From the NCBI GenBank assembly GCA_038198445.1, contig JBBPZZ010000108.1, forward strand, positions 1 to 33,309: a DNA stretch of 33,309 nucleotides. Reading direction: 5' to 3'. A program made the position numbers and the translations under genes. The stretch is from JACDDK01 sp038198445 (GTDB taxonomy: Bacteria > Actinomycetota > Rubrobacteria > Rubrobacterales > Rubrobacteraceae). The notes beneath the pieces were generated by a model. The model was not told the DNA's origin and made no database searches. It was given only the letters and a program-made list of their open reading frames with translations. Positions 7,605-15,959 of the stretch are shown here, piece by piece (position 1 is the stretch's first letter; each line of letters begins with the position of its first letter).

Positions 7605-8363
7605 TCAGAGTTCGAGTGGCAGGCCGAACAGGTTGCGGGCGTTGCGGGTGGCGAGGATGGCGAGCTCTTCGTCCTCGAAACCAAGCCGCTCCGCCACAAA
7701 GCTGGCGGTGTGGACGACGTTCTTCGGGACGTTTGGCTTGCCGCGCATTGGTTGGGGACTCAGGTAAGGGGCATCCGTCTCCACGAGGATGCGTTCCTCG
7801 TCCATCAACCGGAGGACGCGGGCTGTCTCGCTGTTCTTGTAGGTAACGTTACCGGCAAGACCGATATAGTAGTCGCGTTCCCTCGCTTCACGCACCTCGC
7901 GTTCCCCGCCCTCGAAGCAGTGGAGGACTATCGGGACGCGGGCGTTCCCCAGGGAGGACATCGTATCGGCAAAAGCGTTGCGGGAGTGGATAATCAGCGG
8001 CAGGCGCGTATCGTTGGCAAGGGAGATCACATCCTCAAACAAAGCCTGCTGGATCTCCCGCGAACATTCCCCCCGGTAGTAGTCAAGCCCGACCTCACCG
8101 AGAGCGACGATCCCCGGCGACTCGCAAAGCTCCGCCAGCGACTCCAGATCCGCCGCCGTATAGGTCCCGGCGTTGTGCGGGTGAATCCCCGCCGACGAAT
8201 AGACGTTCGGCAACACCGCCGCCAACTCCGCACCCTTACGCGAATCCTCGACGTCCGTCCCGACGTTCACAACAGCCACGATCCCCGCCTCGGCCGCATC
8301 CTTGACCGCCTGCTCCGGCGGAACTTCCAACCTCAACAGGTGCGTGTGCGAATCCACCAACAT
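7605..8363 (-). CDS. tatD: TatD-family metal-dependent hydrolase (DNase)
   Basis: A TIM-barrel metallo-hydrolase of the TatD type, a 3'-5' exonuclease on DNA in characterised members. Metal ligands are visible in order: the H-T-H pair in VDSHTHL, the Glu in ALGEVGLDYY, His in LIIHSRNAF, His in VLHCFEGG and Asp in LVETDAPYLSP. The 252-residue length fits. ATG at 8363 is chosen over TTG at 8372 because GGGAGAGGGG is nine bases upstream. It heads the tatD-rsmA-ispE run and has its own promoter-like sequence in the 89-base gap after rsmI. Confidence 0.93.
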   Translation of the reverse strand: MLVDSHTHLLRLEVPPEQAVKDAAEAGIVAVVNVGTDVEDSRKGAELAAVLPNVYSSAGIHPHNAGTYTAADLESLAELCESPGIVALGEVGLDYYRGECSREIQQALFEDVISLANDTRLPLIIHSRNAFADTMSSLGNARVPIVLHCFEGGEREVREARERDYYIGLAGNVTYKNSETARVLRLMDEERILVETDAPYLSPQPMRGKPNVPKNVVHTASFVAERLGFEDEELAILATRNARNLFGLPLEL

Positions 8364-8402
8364 AACGCTCAACCCCTCTCCCCCAGAGCGAACATGGGGG
8401 GC

Positions 8403-8432
8403 ATTATAAAGGCGTCGGGCATCAAGCGTCAG
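8403..8432 (-). promoter_or_regulatory. Promoter for tatD-rsmA-ispE
   Basis: CTGACG (8432-8427), 18-nt spacer and consensus TATAAT (8408-8403) lie 40 bases before the tatD ATG. The same -35 word, CTGACG, occurs in the tRNA-Gln promoter. A small hairpin (CCCCC/GGGGG) lies in the leader. Confidence 0.55.
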
Positions 8433-8452
8433 GTTTCGACTCTTACTGCCCG

Positions 8453-9253
8453 CTACTTCCCTACGAGACGGGCATAGATCTCGCCCTTCTTCCAGCTCGA
8501 TTCCCGCGCCGCCCGCGCCGCGGACTTCGATGGACTCTCCCCTCCTGCCACGTAGCCTCGCGCCTTCTCGACGACCTCGTCGAAAGCTTCCTCCTCGCGC
8601 CCCGCTCCGCCGCGCACGACGAGCACGATCTCTCCTTTTACACCTTCCGCGTAGCGCCGTCCGGCCTCCCGCGCCGTGCCGCGAAACACCTCTTCATGAA
8701 GTTTCGTAAGCTCCCGGCACACCGCGACTGGAGACTCCCCTGGCAGTCCAGCCAGCGTCTTTGCCAGCCGGTGCGGCGACTCGAAGAGGACGAATGTCGA
8801 AGCCTCCCGGCCGATCCGCTCGAAGGTCCCTGCCCGTTCACGCCCCTTGCGAGGCGGGAATCCGAGGAAGACCACCGTATCCGCCGGTAATCCCGAGGCC
8901 ACTAGCGCCGTCGTCAGGGCTGAAGGACCGGGTAACACCTCGATCCCGACTCCGGCTTCGATGCACGCCAGGATGAGCCGGTATCCGGGGTCAGAGACGA
9001 GCGGTGTGCCCGCGTCGGTTACGAGTGAGATCTTTTCCCTCCGGGCTCGCCCGGCAAGTTCGGGGGCCAGCCTCTCTTCGTTGTGCTCGTGATAGGCGAG
9101 TAGTTTGCCCTTTATTTCGTAGTGGGCGAGCAGACGTCCCGTGCGGCGGGTGTCCTCGCACACTATGAGGTCCGCTTCGCGCAGGTGGCGCAGGGCGCGG
9201 AGGGTAATATCTTCGAGGTTGCCTATGGGAGTTGGGACGACCGCCAGAGACAC
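8453..9253 (-). CDS. rsmI: 16S rRNA (cytidine-2'-O)-methyltransferase
   Basis: RsmI 2'-O-methylates C1402 of 16S rRNA in the P site. This 266-residue tetrapyrrole-methylase-fold enzyme shows VVPTPIGNLEDITLRAL, ADLIVCEDTRRTGRLLAHY, the SAM loop VTDAGTPLVSDPGYRL, VLPGPSALTTAL, FLGFPPRKGRER and FESPHRLAKTL, all hallmark segments. Start GTG at 9253 directly abuts the stop of the ROK kinase gene, so translation is probably coupled. With rsmA it gives two 16S modification enzymes in one colinear block. Confidence 0.95.
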   Translation of the reverse strand: MSLAVVPTPIGNLEDITLRALRHLREADLIVCEDTRRTGRLLAHYEIKGKLLAYHEHNEERLAPELAGRARREKISLVTDAGTPLVSDPGYRLILACIEAGVGIEVLPGPSALTTALVASGLPADTVVFLGFPPRKGRERAGTFERIGREASTFVLFESPHRLAKTLAGLPGESPVAVCRELTKLHEEVFRGTAREAGRRYAEGVKGEIVLVVRGGAGREEEAFDEVVEKARGYVAGGESPSKSAARAARESSWKKGEIYARLVGK

Positions 9254-10210
9254 TCAGGAGCCCAGGACGTACTCGCCTGATTCGTCGCGGGCGAGCCCTG
9301 CGGCGCCTAGCACACCGGACTCCGGCCCAAGGGTGGCTTCCTGGACATCCACGAACTCGCGGCTGGGGCTCTGGGCGCGCTTGTACATCTCGCGGCGGGC
9401 GGGCTCCAGTATCAACTCCCCCGCCTTCGACGCCCCGCCGCCGACGGCGACGACATCGGGGTTGAAGATGTTGACGAAACCGGCGAGCCCGACGCCGAGC
9501 CATGTCCCAATCTCATCGAGTACGGAGATCGCCACCCCGTCACCCTTCTGCGCGAGTTCGGTTACGTCTTCACCCAGGACGTTGCGGTTCACGGCGATCC
9601 GGCCCAGGGCAGAACCCGGTTGCTCACTCGCGACTTCCCTCGCCCGGCGGGTTATAGCGGTACCGGAGGCGAGGGCTTCGAGGCAGCCATAGTTTCCGCA
9701 GCCGCAACGGGGTCCGCCGTGGGCCTGAATGGTGATGTGGCCCAACTCGCCTCCGGCGCCTTGCGCGCCACGCAGCAGGATACCGTGCGAGATCACGCCG
9801 CCACCTACCCCGGTCCCGAGCGTCACGAATACGAGATGGTCCACGTCGCTGCCCGCCCCGAACCTGAACTCGCCCCAGGCCGCCGCGTTGGCGTCGTTCT
9901 CGACGGTTACATTGAGGCCCGTCCTCTCGCCGATCTCATCCTTCAACGGTACACCTTCGATGGCGTGAAGGTTCGGGGCGAAGACCACTTTGTTCTGCGT
10001 CGCCAGCACGAAACCGGGGACGGCGATACACACGCCGCCGATCTCGCCGATGCCCTCGCGCACCTCGTTTATGGCCCCGGCTATGCTTGAAAGCAACCGC
10101 TCACGCGGCCCCGAAGACGGGTAGCGAGTCTCGGCCAGTATCTTGCCGCTCTCCGTCACGACCGCCGCGGCGATCTTGGTACCACCCACGTCAACCCCTA
10201 TGGCGTTCAA
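9254..10210 (-). CDS. glk: ROK-family glucokinase
   Basis: A cytoplasmic sugar kinase, most likely ATP-dependent glucokinase. It has the N-terminal phosphate loop GVDVGGTKIAAAVV, the catalytic segment VENDANAAAWGE (Asp at residue 106), LGTGVGGGVI, GGELGHIT with the zinc-ligand His at about 158, and the ROK zinc signature CGCGNYGCLEALAS at 169-182. The 318-residue length is typical of actinobacterial Glk. Start TTG at 10210 has GGAGG eight bases upstream and lies 12 bases after the recJ stop. Glucose is the best guess; N-acetylmannosamine or other hexoses cannot be excluded from sequence alone. Confidence 0.88.
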   Translation of the reverse strand: MNAIGVDVGGTKIAAAVVTESGKILAETRYPSSGPRERLLSSIAGAINEVREGIGEIGGVCIAVPGFVLATQNKVVFAPNLHAIEGVPLKDEIGERTGLNVTVENDANAAAWGEFRFGAGSDVDHLVFVTLGTGVGGGVISHGILLRGAQGAGGELGHITIQAHGGPRCGCGNYGCLEALASGTAITRRAREVASEQPGSALGRIAVNRNVLGEDVTELAQKGDGVAISVLDEIGTWLGVGLAGFVNIFNPDVVAVGGGASKAGELILEPARREMYKRAQSPSREFVDVQEATLGPESGVLGAAGLARDESGEYVLGS

Positions 10211-10222
10211 CCTCGAATCCTC

Positions 10223-11881
10223 CTAGCTCTTCCAGTCCAGTATCTCGATCTCCGCCTGCCCCGAGTAGGCGCTGCGGCTTACCGTATACGCCGCGTCGAA
10301 AGCTCCCTCCGGCAGACCGTCGTCCGGTCCCGCCATCTTTCCCGATATGCCGCCCGCAAGCCGCACCAAGTTCATCCCTTCCCAGATCTGACGCGCACCC
10401 TCTATCCGAAGCCCCTCGCTCACGAAGACCGGACGATAGTTCCCGCTCCCGAACGGGGCAAGTTTCTCGTGCCAGTCGAGCAGCCCGTTCGAGACACTCT
10501 CGATAGGAACCTCCGCATCCACCTCCAGAGCCGGAATGAATATCTCCGGGTTCTGCCTGGCCTGCTCCCGGACGGCCTCGTTGACCCCGGAGACGAAGGC
10601 GTCGAAGTTGCCCGGCTCGACCGAAAGGCCCGCCGCCTTGCGATGTCCTCCCCACTCCCCCAGCAGATGCCGGACGCTGTAGAGCGCGCCGTACAGGTCC
10701 ACGTCCGTATCACCGGCGCGTGCCGAACCGCCATGGGAGCCGTCGGCCCGCCGGTTCACGACCGCCGCCGGACGGCCCGTGGCTCCGGCAACCTTGCCCG
10801 CCACGAGCCCCGCAAGCCCTCCAGCCTCCTCCGTAACGACTACCTTGAAGTCTTCGTCTGGGTCCACCTCTACCATCGCCCGCTCCACGGCGTAGCGCGT
10901 GCGCCGCTGCCGTTCGGAGTTGAGCTGGTTCAGTAGCGAGGCGATCCGGAACGCCTCCTTCGGATCTTGTGTGAGGAGCAAGTCCAGGGCGGGGCGCGGG
11001 TCTTTTATCCGCCCGATGGAGTTGATGCGCGGCCCGATCTTCCAGCCGAGGTCGTTCTCGTCTATGTCTCCCCGGACCCCGGCGACCTTCACGAGCGCCG
11101 CGAGGCCCCGCCGCGCCACACCGGCGTCTAGCGAGCGGTTGATATGGAGTAGCCCCATCCTCGCGAGCGCCCGGTTATCCCCGACGAGCGGCGCTATGTC
11201 CACGATAGTCCCGACGGAGACGAGGTCCAGTAGACGTCCGAGACGGCGCTTGCCTTCCGGGTCGCCTAGCTCCCGGGCGACGGCCCAGGCGAACTTCCAC
11301 GCCACCCCGACTCCGGCCAGCGGGTCGTCCGGGTCCCAGAGCTTCGGGTCGAGGACGGCGACGGCCGTATCGGGCGGGTCCTCGGGCGGGATGTGATGGT
11401 CCGTGACGATCACTTCCATGCCCAGAGAGTTCGCCAACTCGACCTCGCGCCGGTTGGAGATGCCACAGTCGGCGGTTATGAGCAGGTTCACGCCCTCGGC
11501 GAAGAGGTCCCGCACGTAGGGCTCCAGCAGACTGTATCCCGTCTGCCGGGTCGGTAGCTTGACGATCAGGTTATCCGCATAGTTCGAGAGCGCCAGGTAG
11601 AGAACGGCGGCGGAGGTAATGCCGTCGGTATCGTAGTCGCCGAACACGCCGATACGCTCTCCGTCCTTGATCGCCCGCGCCACCCGCCGGGCCGCCACGC
11701 CCCACGGCTCTTCATCCGGCATCCGAATCGTTCCTAGTGAAGGCGATAGAAAACCCGGCGCGGACTCGACTGATACGCCCCGGTTCGCAAGCACGCGGGC
11801 GCATAGCCAGTCTACCCCGAGCGTGCGCTCGAGCTCCGAGACAACGTCGGCCCCGGACTCTACAAACTCCCAATGCGCCAA
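10223..11881 (-). CDS. recJ: Single-stranded-DNA-specific exonuclease RecJ
   Basis: A 5'-3' single-strand DNA exonuclease for recombination and repair. The DHH phosphoesterase core is intact: FGDYDTDGITSA (residues 80-91), LITADCGISNR, VTDHHIPPEDPP (161-172), then GVGVAWKFA and IGPRINSIGRI. The C-terminal DHHA1 part has EWGGHRKAAGLSVEP, followed by an OB-like domain. I choose TTG at 11881: it follows GAGGAG by nine bases and gives 552 residues, near the usual length. The frame is open a further 55 codons into the end of cls, but a consensus TATAAT at 11935-11930 lies in that stretch, implying transcription starts inside it. Confidence 0.93.
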   Translation of the reverse strand: MAHWEFVESGADVVSELERTLGVDWLCARVLANRGVSVESAPGFLSPSLGTIRMPDEEPWGVAARRVARAIKDGERIGVFGDYDTDGITSAAVLYLALSNYADNLIVKLPTRQTGYSLLEPYVRDLFAEGVNLLITADCGISNRREVELANSLGMEVIVTDHHIPPEDPPDTAVAVLDPKLWDPDDPLAGVGVAWKFAWAVARELGDPEGKRRLGRLLDLVSVGTIVDIAPLVGDNRALARMGLLHINRSLDAGVARRGLAALVKVAGVRGDIDENDLGWKIGPRINSIGRIKDPRPALDLLLTQDPKEAFRIASLLNQLNSERQRRTRYAVERAMVEVDPDEDFKVVVTEEAGGLAGLVAGKVAGATGRPAAVVNRRADGSHGGSARAGDTDVDLYGALYSVRHLLGEWGGHRKAAGLSVEPGNFDAFVSGVNEAVREQARQNPEIFIPALEVDAEVPIESVSNGLLDWHEKLAPFGSGNYRPVFVSEGLRIEGARQIWEGMNLVRLAGGISGKMAGPDDGLPEGAFDAAYTVSRSAYSGQAEIEILDWKS

Positions 11882-11929
11882 TCGAGTACTCTCCTCATCC
11901 CCACAAAGGACCGCAGGTTCGTACGAAAC

Positions 11930-11935
11930 ATTATA
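11930..11935 (-). promoter_or_regulatory. Possible -10 box for recJ
   Basis: Consensus TATAAT on the minus strand, about 48 nt before the preferred TTG start of recJ and 41 nt after the cls stop. No good -35 element is visible at 16-18 nt, so the call is tentative. Confidence 0.35.
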
Positions 11936-11976
11936 CAGCGGAGGCGGCAGTTCTCCGTGAAGCCTTGTCGGGGAGA

Positions 11977-13257
11977 CTAGACGACCGGGCTCAGGCTGGC
12001 AAGCACGCGCTCGACTATTTTGGAGGGGAGCGGGCGGCGCTCCCATTGTTCGAGCTTCAGTTCCTCGGCGTTCGTCTTGTCCAGCTCGAACATGCGCTCC
12101 ATCTGGGCGGCGAGGCGGCTGCTGTAGACTTCCAGGTTTATCTCGTAGTTACCGAGCAGGCTGTAGCGGTCGATGTTCGCGCTGCCTATGGTAGACCAGA
12201 GGCCGTCGATGGTGGCGGTCTTGGAGTGGATCATCATGTATTTGTAGCGGAAGATCCTGACCCCCGCCGATAGCAGCTCGTAAAAGTGCCGCCGGGCGAG
12301 CCAGTCGGCGGTTATGTGGTTGGACTCTTCTGGCACCAGGACCTGGACGCCCACACCTCTCCTCGCGGCGTCGATGAGACCGGCCCTCATCGCGCGATCC
12401 GGGACGAAGTAGGCGTGCGTGAGGAAGATATGGCTGTTCGCCCGGTCTATGGCTTCCAGGTACATGCCGCGTATCGGGAAAATACGCATGTAAGGGTCGT
12501 TCCGGTGCAAGACGGCAACCGGGTTCCAGGAGCGCTTCTTGAGGGGATCTATGGCGGGGAGATCGGCGGTGCGGTGGGCGTTCCAGAAGTCGATAAAGGC
12601 GTTCTCCAGTTCGTGTACCTCATCGCCCCGGATGCGAAGCTGAGTATCGCGCCAGGTCGTGGCGTAGAGAGCGCCGATGTTGTAGCCGCCGAGAAATGCT
12701 ACCCGGCCGTCAACGGTCAGGATCTTGCGGTGGTCGCGGAAGATGTTGCGCGGGTCCGCGAGGCCGCGGGCGGAGGAGATCGGACGGAAGTGAAGCGTTT
12801 TTATCTCCTCGGGGAACCGCTTGAACTTGGAGGGAACGACCATATTGGCGAAACCGTCGAAGATGACGTACACCCGCACCCCCTCGCGGGCCTTGCGCGT
12901 TAGAGCATCCAGGAAACGGCGTCCAAGCTCGTCGCCTTTCCAGATAAATGTTTCCAGGAAGATGTTTTCGCGGGCTTTCTCTATCTCGGAGAGCATCTCC
13001 TCGTAGAGTTCGACGCCGTATGCGTAGAGCTTCAACTGACCACCGCCGTCCTCCAGGTTCACCTCGCCCTGATCCTCCCACGGGAAACCTTCGTGCGGTC
13101 CCTCGCGGCGTTTACGAAGCTGGGCGAGCGCCACAAGGATGCCGACGAGCGCGGCCTGCACCGCCGTCAAGACGAGAAAGCACTTGAGCGCCAGCTTCCT
13201 CAGGCTGTAGAACCTTCCGCGCACCTCGGAGAGTACCCGCCGTAGAAAGGAGAACAT
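11977..13257 (-). CDS. cls: Cardiolipin synthase-like phospholipase D protein
   Basis: Probably condenses phosphatidylglycerol to cardiolipin at the cytoplasmic membrane. Of 426 residues, about 23-47 form one membrane segment (LALKCFLVLTAVQAALVGIL), and two HKD active-site motifs follow: HRKILTVD at about 176 and HSKTATID at about 344, each with its G-G/G-S strand. Only one N-terminal membrane segment is evident; many bacterial Cls proteins have two. ATG at 13257 is preferred over upstream in-frame ATGs because it sits directly before MFSFLRRVL and avoids overlapping the preceding gene. No ribosome-binding site precedes it; a TATAAT ends seven bases upstream, suggesting a leaderless message. 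A generic PLD phosphatidyltransferase is the alternative. Confidence 0.85.
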   Translation of the reverse strand: MFSFLRRVLSEVRGRFYSLRKLALKCFLVLTAVQAALVGILVALAQLRKRREGPHEGFPWEDQGEVNLEDGGGQLKLYAYGVELYEEMLSEIEKARENIFLETFIWKGDELGRRFLDALTRKAREGVRVYVIFDGFANMVVPSKFKRFPEEIKTLHFRPISSARGLADPRNIFRDHRKILTVDGRVAFLGGYNIGALYATTWRDTQLRIRGDEVHELENAFIDFWNAHRTADLPAIDPLKKRSWNPVAVLHRNDPYMRIFPIRGMYLEAIDRANSHIFLTHAYFVPDRAMRAGLIDAARRGVGVQVLVPEESNHITADWLARRHFYELLSAGVRIFRYKYMMIHSKTATIDGLWSTIGSANIDRYSLLGNYEINLEVYSSRLAAQMERMFELDKTNAEELKLEQWERRPLPSKIVERVLASLSPVV

Positions 13258-13264
13258 GCAAACT

Positions 13265-13270
13265 ATTATA
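13265..13270 (-). promoter_or_regulatory. -10 box immediately upstream of cls (leaderless candidate)
   Basis: TATAAT at 13270-13265 leaves only seven bases before the cls ATG, which would put the transcription start at or next to the start codon. No -35 consensus is seen at the expected distance, so it would need extended or activator contacts. Confidence 0.35.
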
Positions 13271-13279
13271 TTCGACGCG

Positions 13280-14041
13280 CTACTTCTTGCGGCGCATCCT
13301 GGAGACATAGGTCTTGGCTTCCTCGGCGGCGCGGCGCTGTATCTCCGCCATCTCCTTCTGCCCAACCTGCTGGCCTCCGCGCTCGAAGTAGAGTACCGTG
13401 GCCCGGCCCATCGCCACCGTACCCGCGTAGCCGATGGCCGCGGCGGCCGCCCAACCGCCGAAGGGGATCAGCTTTACCACCTGCCGGGTGAGGGCTCTGA
13501 GTCCAAACCCGGCCCCCAGAACCCCGAGTAGCTCCCGCGCCCGCTCCAGGGATAGTTCCTCGCCGTAGGCGGCGGCGATGTTCAGGACCATCCGGCCCTG
13601 ATTCGCTGTCATGACCGGCATGTCAGCGCCGGGGATCGGTAGCGCCCCGATCACGGCGTTCTCGCGGGCGTTCTTGCGGACGATCTGCTCGCACACCGTC
13701 CGGCGGAAAACCGGATATCCCTTCGCGAGCGGCACCAGGTAGTCATCGTCCAGAGCATCGACTATCCAGGGAACGATGTGATGCTGCATGGTCTCTTCCG
13801 TGACGCCGGAGACGGAGACTTCTCCCGGATCATCGACCGCCTTGCCGGATATGGTGAGCCGGTCTCCGGATTCGGGGACCGCCAGGATGATCTCCGCCCC
13901 TCTGACCTTGCGTTGCGCGTCCAGGAGGGCCGCTATCTCGGCGGCGCGAAGCGAGTCTCCGGTGACGGCCAGCGTCGCATTCTGTCGGGCGGCCTTGCGG
14001 GACTCGTTGAAGACTCTGAACAAGTTTCTAATACCAATCAT
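13280..14041 (-). CDS. DUF697-like membrane-associated protein without GTPase domain
   Basis: A 253-residue protein. The middle contains the DUF697-like pattern GALPIPGADMPVMTANQGRM followed by VLNIAAAYG, and two hydrophobic stretches near residues 168-216 (LLGVLGAGFGLRALTRQVVK; IPFGGWAAAAAIGYAGTVAM), then a basic coiled tail ending in RMRRKK. In other proteins this domain is fused to an Era/TrmE-like GTPase; no P-loop is present here. The N-terminal 100 residues (NATLAVTGDSLRAAEIAALL, EIILAVPESGDRLTISG) look like an alpha/beta ligand or degraded nucleotide-binding region, which is inference. Start ATG at 14041 follows AAGGGGAACT. The gene lies just upstream of cls, hinting at an envelope role. 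Function is unknown. Confidence 0.6.
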   Translation of the reverse strand: MIGIRNLFRVFNESRKAARQNATLAVTGDSLRAAEIAALLDAQRKVRGAEIILAVPESGDRLTISGKAVDDPGEVSVSGVTEETMQHHIVPWIVDALDDDYLVPLAKGYPVFRRTVCEQIVRKNARENAVIGALPIPGADMPVMTANQGRMVLNIAAAYGEELSLERARELLGVLGAGFGLRALTRQVVKLIPFGGWAAAAAIGYAGTVAMGRATVLYFERGGQQVGQKEMAEIQRRAAEEAKTYVSRMRRKK

Positions 14042-14056
14042 AGTTCCCCTTACACG

Positions 14057-14084
14057 AGAGTACCGATTTGCATGTGGATGGCAA
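14057..14084 (-). promoter_or_regulatory. Promoter candidate for the DUF697-like gene
   Basis: TTGCCA (14084-14079), 16-nt spacer, TACTCT (14062-14057), lying back to back with the sigma-factor promoter. The -10 box is imperfect. Confidence 0.4.
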
Positions 14085-14112
14085 TTGATCTTTGCCCTTT
14101 TTCGGATATATT
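14085..14112 (+). promoter_or_regulatory. Sigma-70 promoter for the rpoD-type gene
   Basis: TTGATC (14085-14090), 16-nt spacer and TATATT (14107-14112) lie about 48 bases before the start codon. The two divergent -35 elements almost abut (14084/14085). Confidence 0.55.
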
Positions 14113-14159
14113 ACGCTTAGGTAGCAGGAGAGTTTCAGCCTAGAGAGCCAGAGGAGAAT

Positions 14160-15254
14160 TTGCAACCTCAGCGCGACCTGCGGGAAATAGACGAAATCCA
14201 GGAACTCTTCGAGGCCGGTCAGGAGACCGGTACTCTGGAATCCAGCGAAGTCCTCGACCTCCTCCAAGAAGTAGACCTCTCGACCGATGAGATCCAACGA
14301 GTCTACGGCCTCCTCCGCGACAGCGGCGTCGAGATAGTAGACGCCGGGTTTCTTGCGGAGACTCTCAACGAGGAAGAAGATACCCAGATCGTCAAGGAAG
14401 TTTTGGAGAGCGATCTGCGTACCCGCTATACGGGCGACGCCGTCCAGATGTACCTGGATGAGATCGGCAAGACTCCCCTCCTAACCAAAGCTCAGGAGGT
14501 CTACCTCGCCAAGCGTGTCGAGCGCGGCGACCGCCGGGCCAAGGCGCACCTCACGAGGGCGAACCTGCGACTCGTCGTCTCCATAGCCAAGAAGTACGCG
14601 AGCCGGGGCGTCTCGCTTCTGGACCTCGTGCAGGAAGGCAATATCGGCCTGATGCGGGCCGTCGAGAAGTTCAACTACCGCAAGGGCTTCAAGTTCTCCA
14701 CCTACGCGACGTGGTGGATCCGTCAGGCCGTAACCCGCGCCATAGCGGATAAGGGACGCACTATCCGGGTGCCGGTCCACATGGTCGAGAAGATCAATAA
14801 GTACTACCGGGTGCAGCGGAGCCTCGCCTCGGAACTGAACCGCGACCCGGACGACGAAGAGGTCGCCCGCCTCATGGAGATAGAGGTGGAAGAGGTGGTC
14901 CGCATCCGGCGCGTCAGCCGCCGCTCCATCTCGCTCGAAACCCCAGTCGGCGAAGATCATTCCTCCGAACTCGGAGACTTTATCGCCGACGAGGACTCCG
15001 ATTCCCCTCATGACCTTGCAAAGTCTTCGCTACTGAAATCCCGTATGCACGAAGCGCTAAGCGGCCTGCCGGAACGAGAGCGGATGGTGCTGGAGTACCG
15101 CTTCGGCCTGACGGGCGGACAGCCTAAGACGCTCGAAGAGGTCGGCGAACGGTTCGACGTAACCCGCGAACGTATCCGCCAGATACAGCTCACGGCCCTG
15201 GCGAAGATAAAAAGTAGTCCCCACGCCGCCAGCCTGCGCGACCTTTTAGACTAG
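14160..15254 (+). CDS. rpoD: RNA polymerase sigma factor, RpoD/SigA type
   Basis: A 364-residue group 1 or 2 sigma-70 factor. Residues 9-60 resemble region 1.1 (two predicted helices ending LLRDSGVEIVD); region 1.2 begins at YTGDAVQMYLDEIGKTPLLT (90-109). Region 2 carries LRLVVSIAKKYASRGVSLLD, GNIGLMRAVEKF and FKFSTYATWWIRQAVTRA for -10 recognition and melting. Region 3 runs from VPVHMVEKINK to LGDFIADED, and region 4.2 has TLEEVGERFDVTRERIRQI at 324-342. Just after the recognition helix the usual E-A-K-A-L-R-K-L is replaced by QLTALAKI, an uncommon variant. The start is TTG at 14160, only three bases after GAGGAG; no ATG or GTG exists in the upstream open frame. Likely the main sigma factor, though a close paralogue is possible. 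Confidence 0.9.
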   Translation: MQPQRDLREIDEIQELFEAGQETGTLESSEVLDLLQEVDLSTDEIQRVYGLLRDSGVEIVDAGFLAETLNEEEDTQIVKEVLESDLRTRYTGDAVQMYLDEIGKTPLLTKAQEVYLAKRVERGDRRAKAHLTRANLRLVVSIAKKYASRGVSLLDLVQEGNIGLMRAVEKFNYRKGFKFSTYATWWIRQAVTRAIADKGRTIRVPVHMVEKINKYYRVQRSLASELNRDPDDEEVARLMEIEVEEVVRIRRVSRRSISLETPVGEDHSSELGDFIADEDSDSPHDLAKSSLLKSRMHEALSGLPERERMVLEYRFGLTGGQPKTLEEVGERFDVTRERIRQIQLTALAKIKSSPHAASLRDLLD

Positions 15255-15321
15255 AAACCGGAAACGGAGAGGCCGGAGTTCCAGGAGCAAAACCCTGGTC
15301 TGAAAACATGTTCCGTACTTT

Positions 15322-15735
15322 CTAGCGGGTAGAGTAGCTTGCCTCGATCAGGCTCCCCTGGCGCATGACCTCGATGCCCCTAGCGAGGACTTCTTTCTGT
15401 CCGGTCCTTTTGTCGTAGCGATAGATGTTGTACCGGATGGTAGTACCCTTCGGGGCGACGAACGGCAGGTCGTTTTCCCCTCTCGTACACGTCTGGGCCA
15501 GGTAGCTCATGTTCTTCGCGGTGGTGCAAATGGGCGCCGTCGGGTCGGTGTCCATGCCGCGCTGGCGCACGTAGAAGGTCTGCCCCTTCGGAAGAGGTCC
15601 GTGAAGGTCCAGCCTGAAGGTTCCGTCTACTTGCCTGCCCGGCTGAGAGCTAACGGCCGCGAAAGCCGGGACCGCCGTCGCCAGCAGCATCACCAGGACC
15701 GCCAACAAAACCGAAACCGTCTTTACCTGGGCCAT
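15322..15735 (-). CDS. Small secreted protein of unknown function
   Basis: 137 residues starting at ATG 15735, chosen because GAGGAGAGG is five bases upstream; an in-frame ATG at 15789 lacks a site. Residues 1-26 form a clear Sec signal peptide (MAQVKTVSVLLAVLVMLLAT, then AVPAFA before AVSS). The mature part is about 110 residues, with two cysteines (in PICTTAKN and LAQTCTRG) that could form a disulfide, and repeated aromatic strands (GQTFYVRQRG, TTIRYNIYRYDKRTGQ), suggesting a compact extracytoplasmic beta protein. I recognise no family. It stands alone, convergent with the sigma gene. Confidence 0.7.
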   Translation of the reverse strand: MAQVKTVSVLLAVLVMLLATAVPAFAAVSSQPGRQVDGTFRLDLHGPLPKGQTFYVRQRGMDTDPTAPICTTAKNMSYLAQTCTRGENDLPFVAPKGTTIRYNIYRYDKRTGQKEVLARGIEVMRQGSLIEASYSTR

Positions 15736-15959
15736 GTACCTCTCCTCTGGCTCGTGCCGGGCGGCTCCTTTGTCCGCTCTAAGAAGCATTATGCCGGGGT
15801 CAGGCTACAAAACGGCTACATATAGGACAAAGTTAGGTAACTGTTCCAGCCGGAGAAGGACGGAACCTCGAAGGCCTGGCAACATTACCGCGGCATGTCC
15901 GGGCGGCTAAACTACACGGACGCACCGTTCCGGGACGTTCGTCCCAGGCTCAAGGCTAC

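Noticed and set aside
15255..15321. CCAGG/CCTGG hairpin between sigma and secreted-protein genes as terminator
   Set aside because: Only five base pairs with a loose loop and no T-run on either strand.
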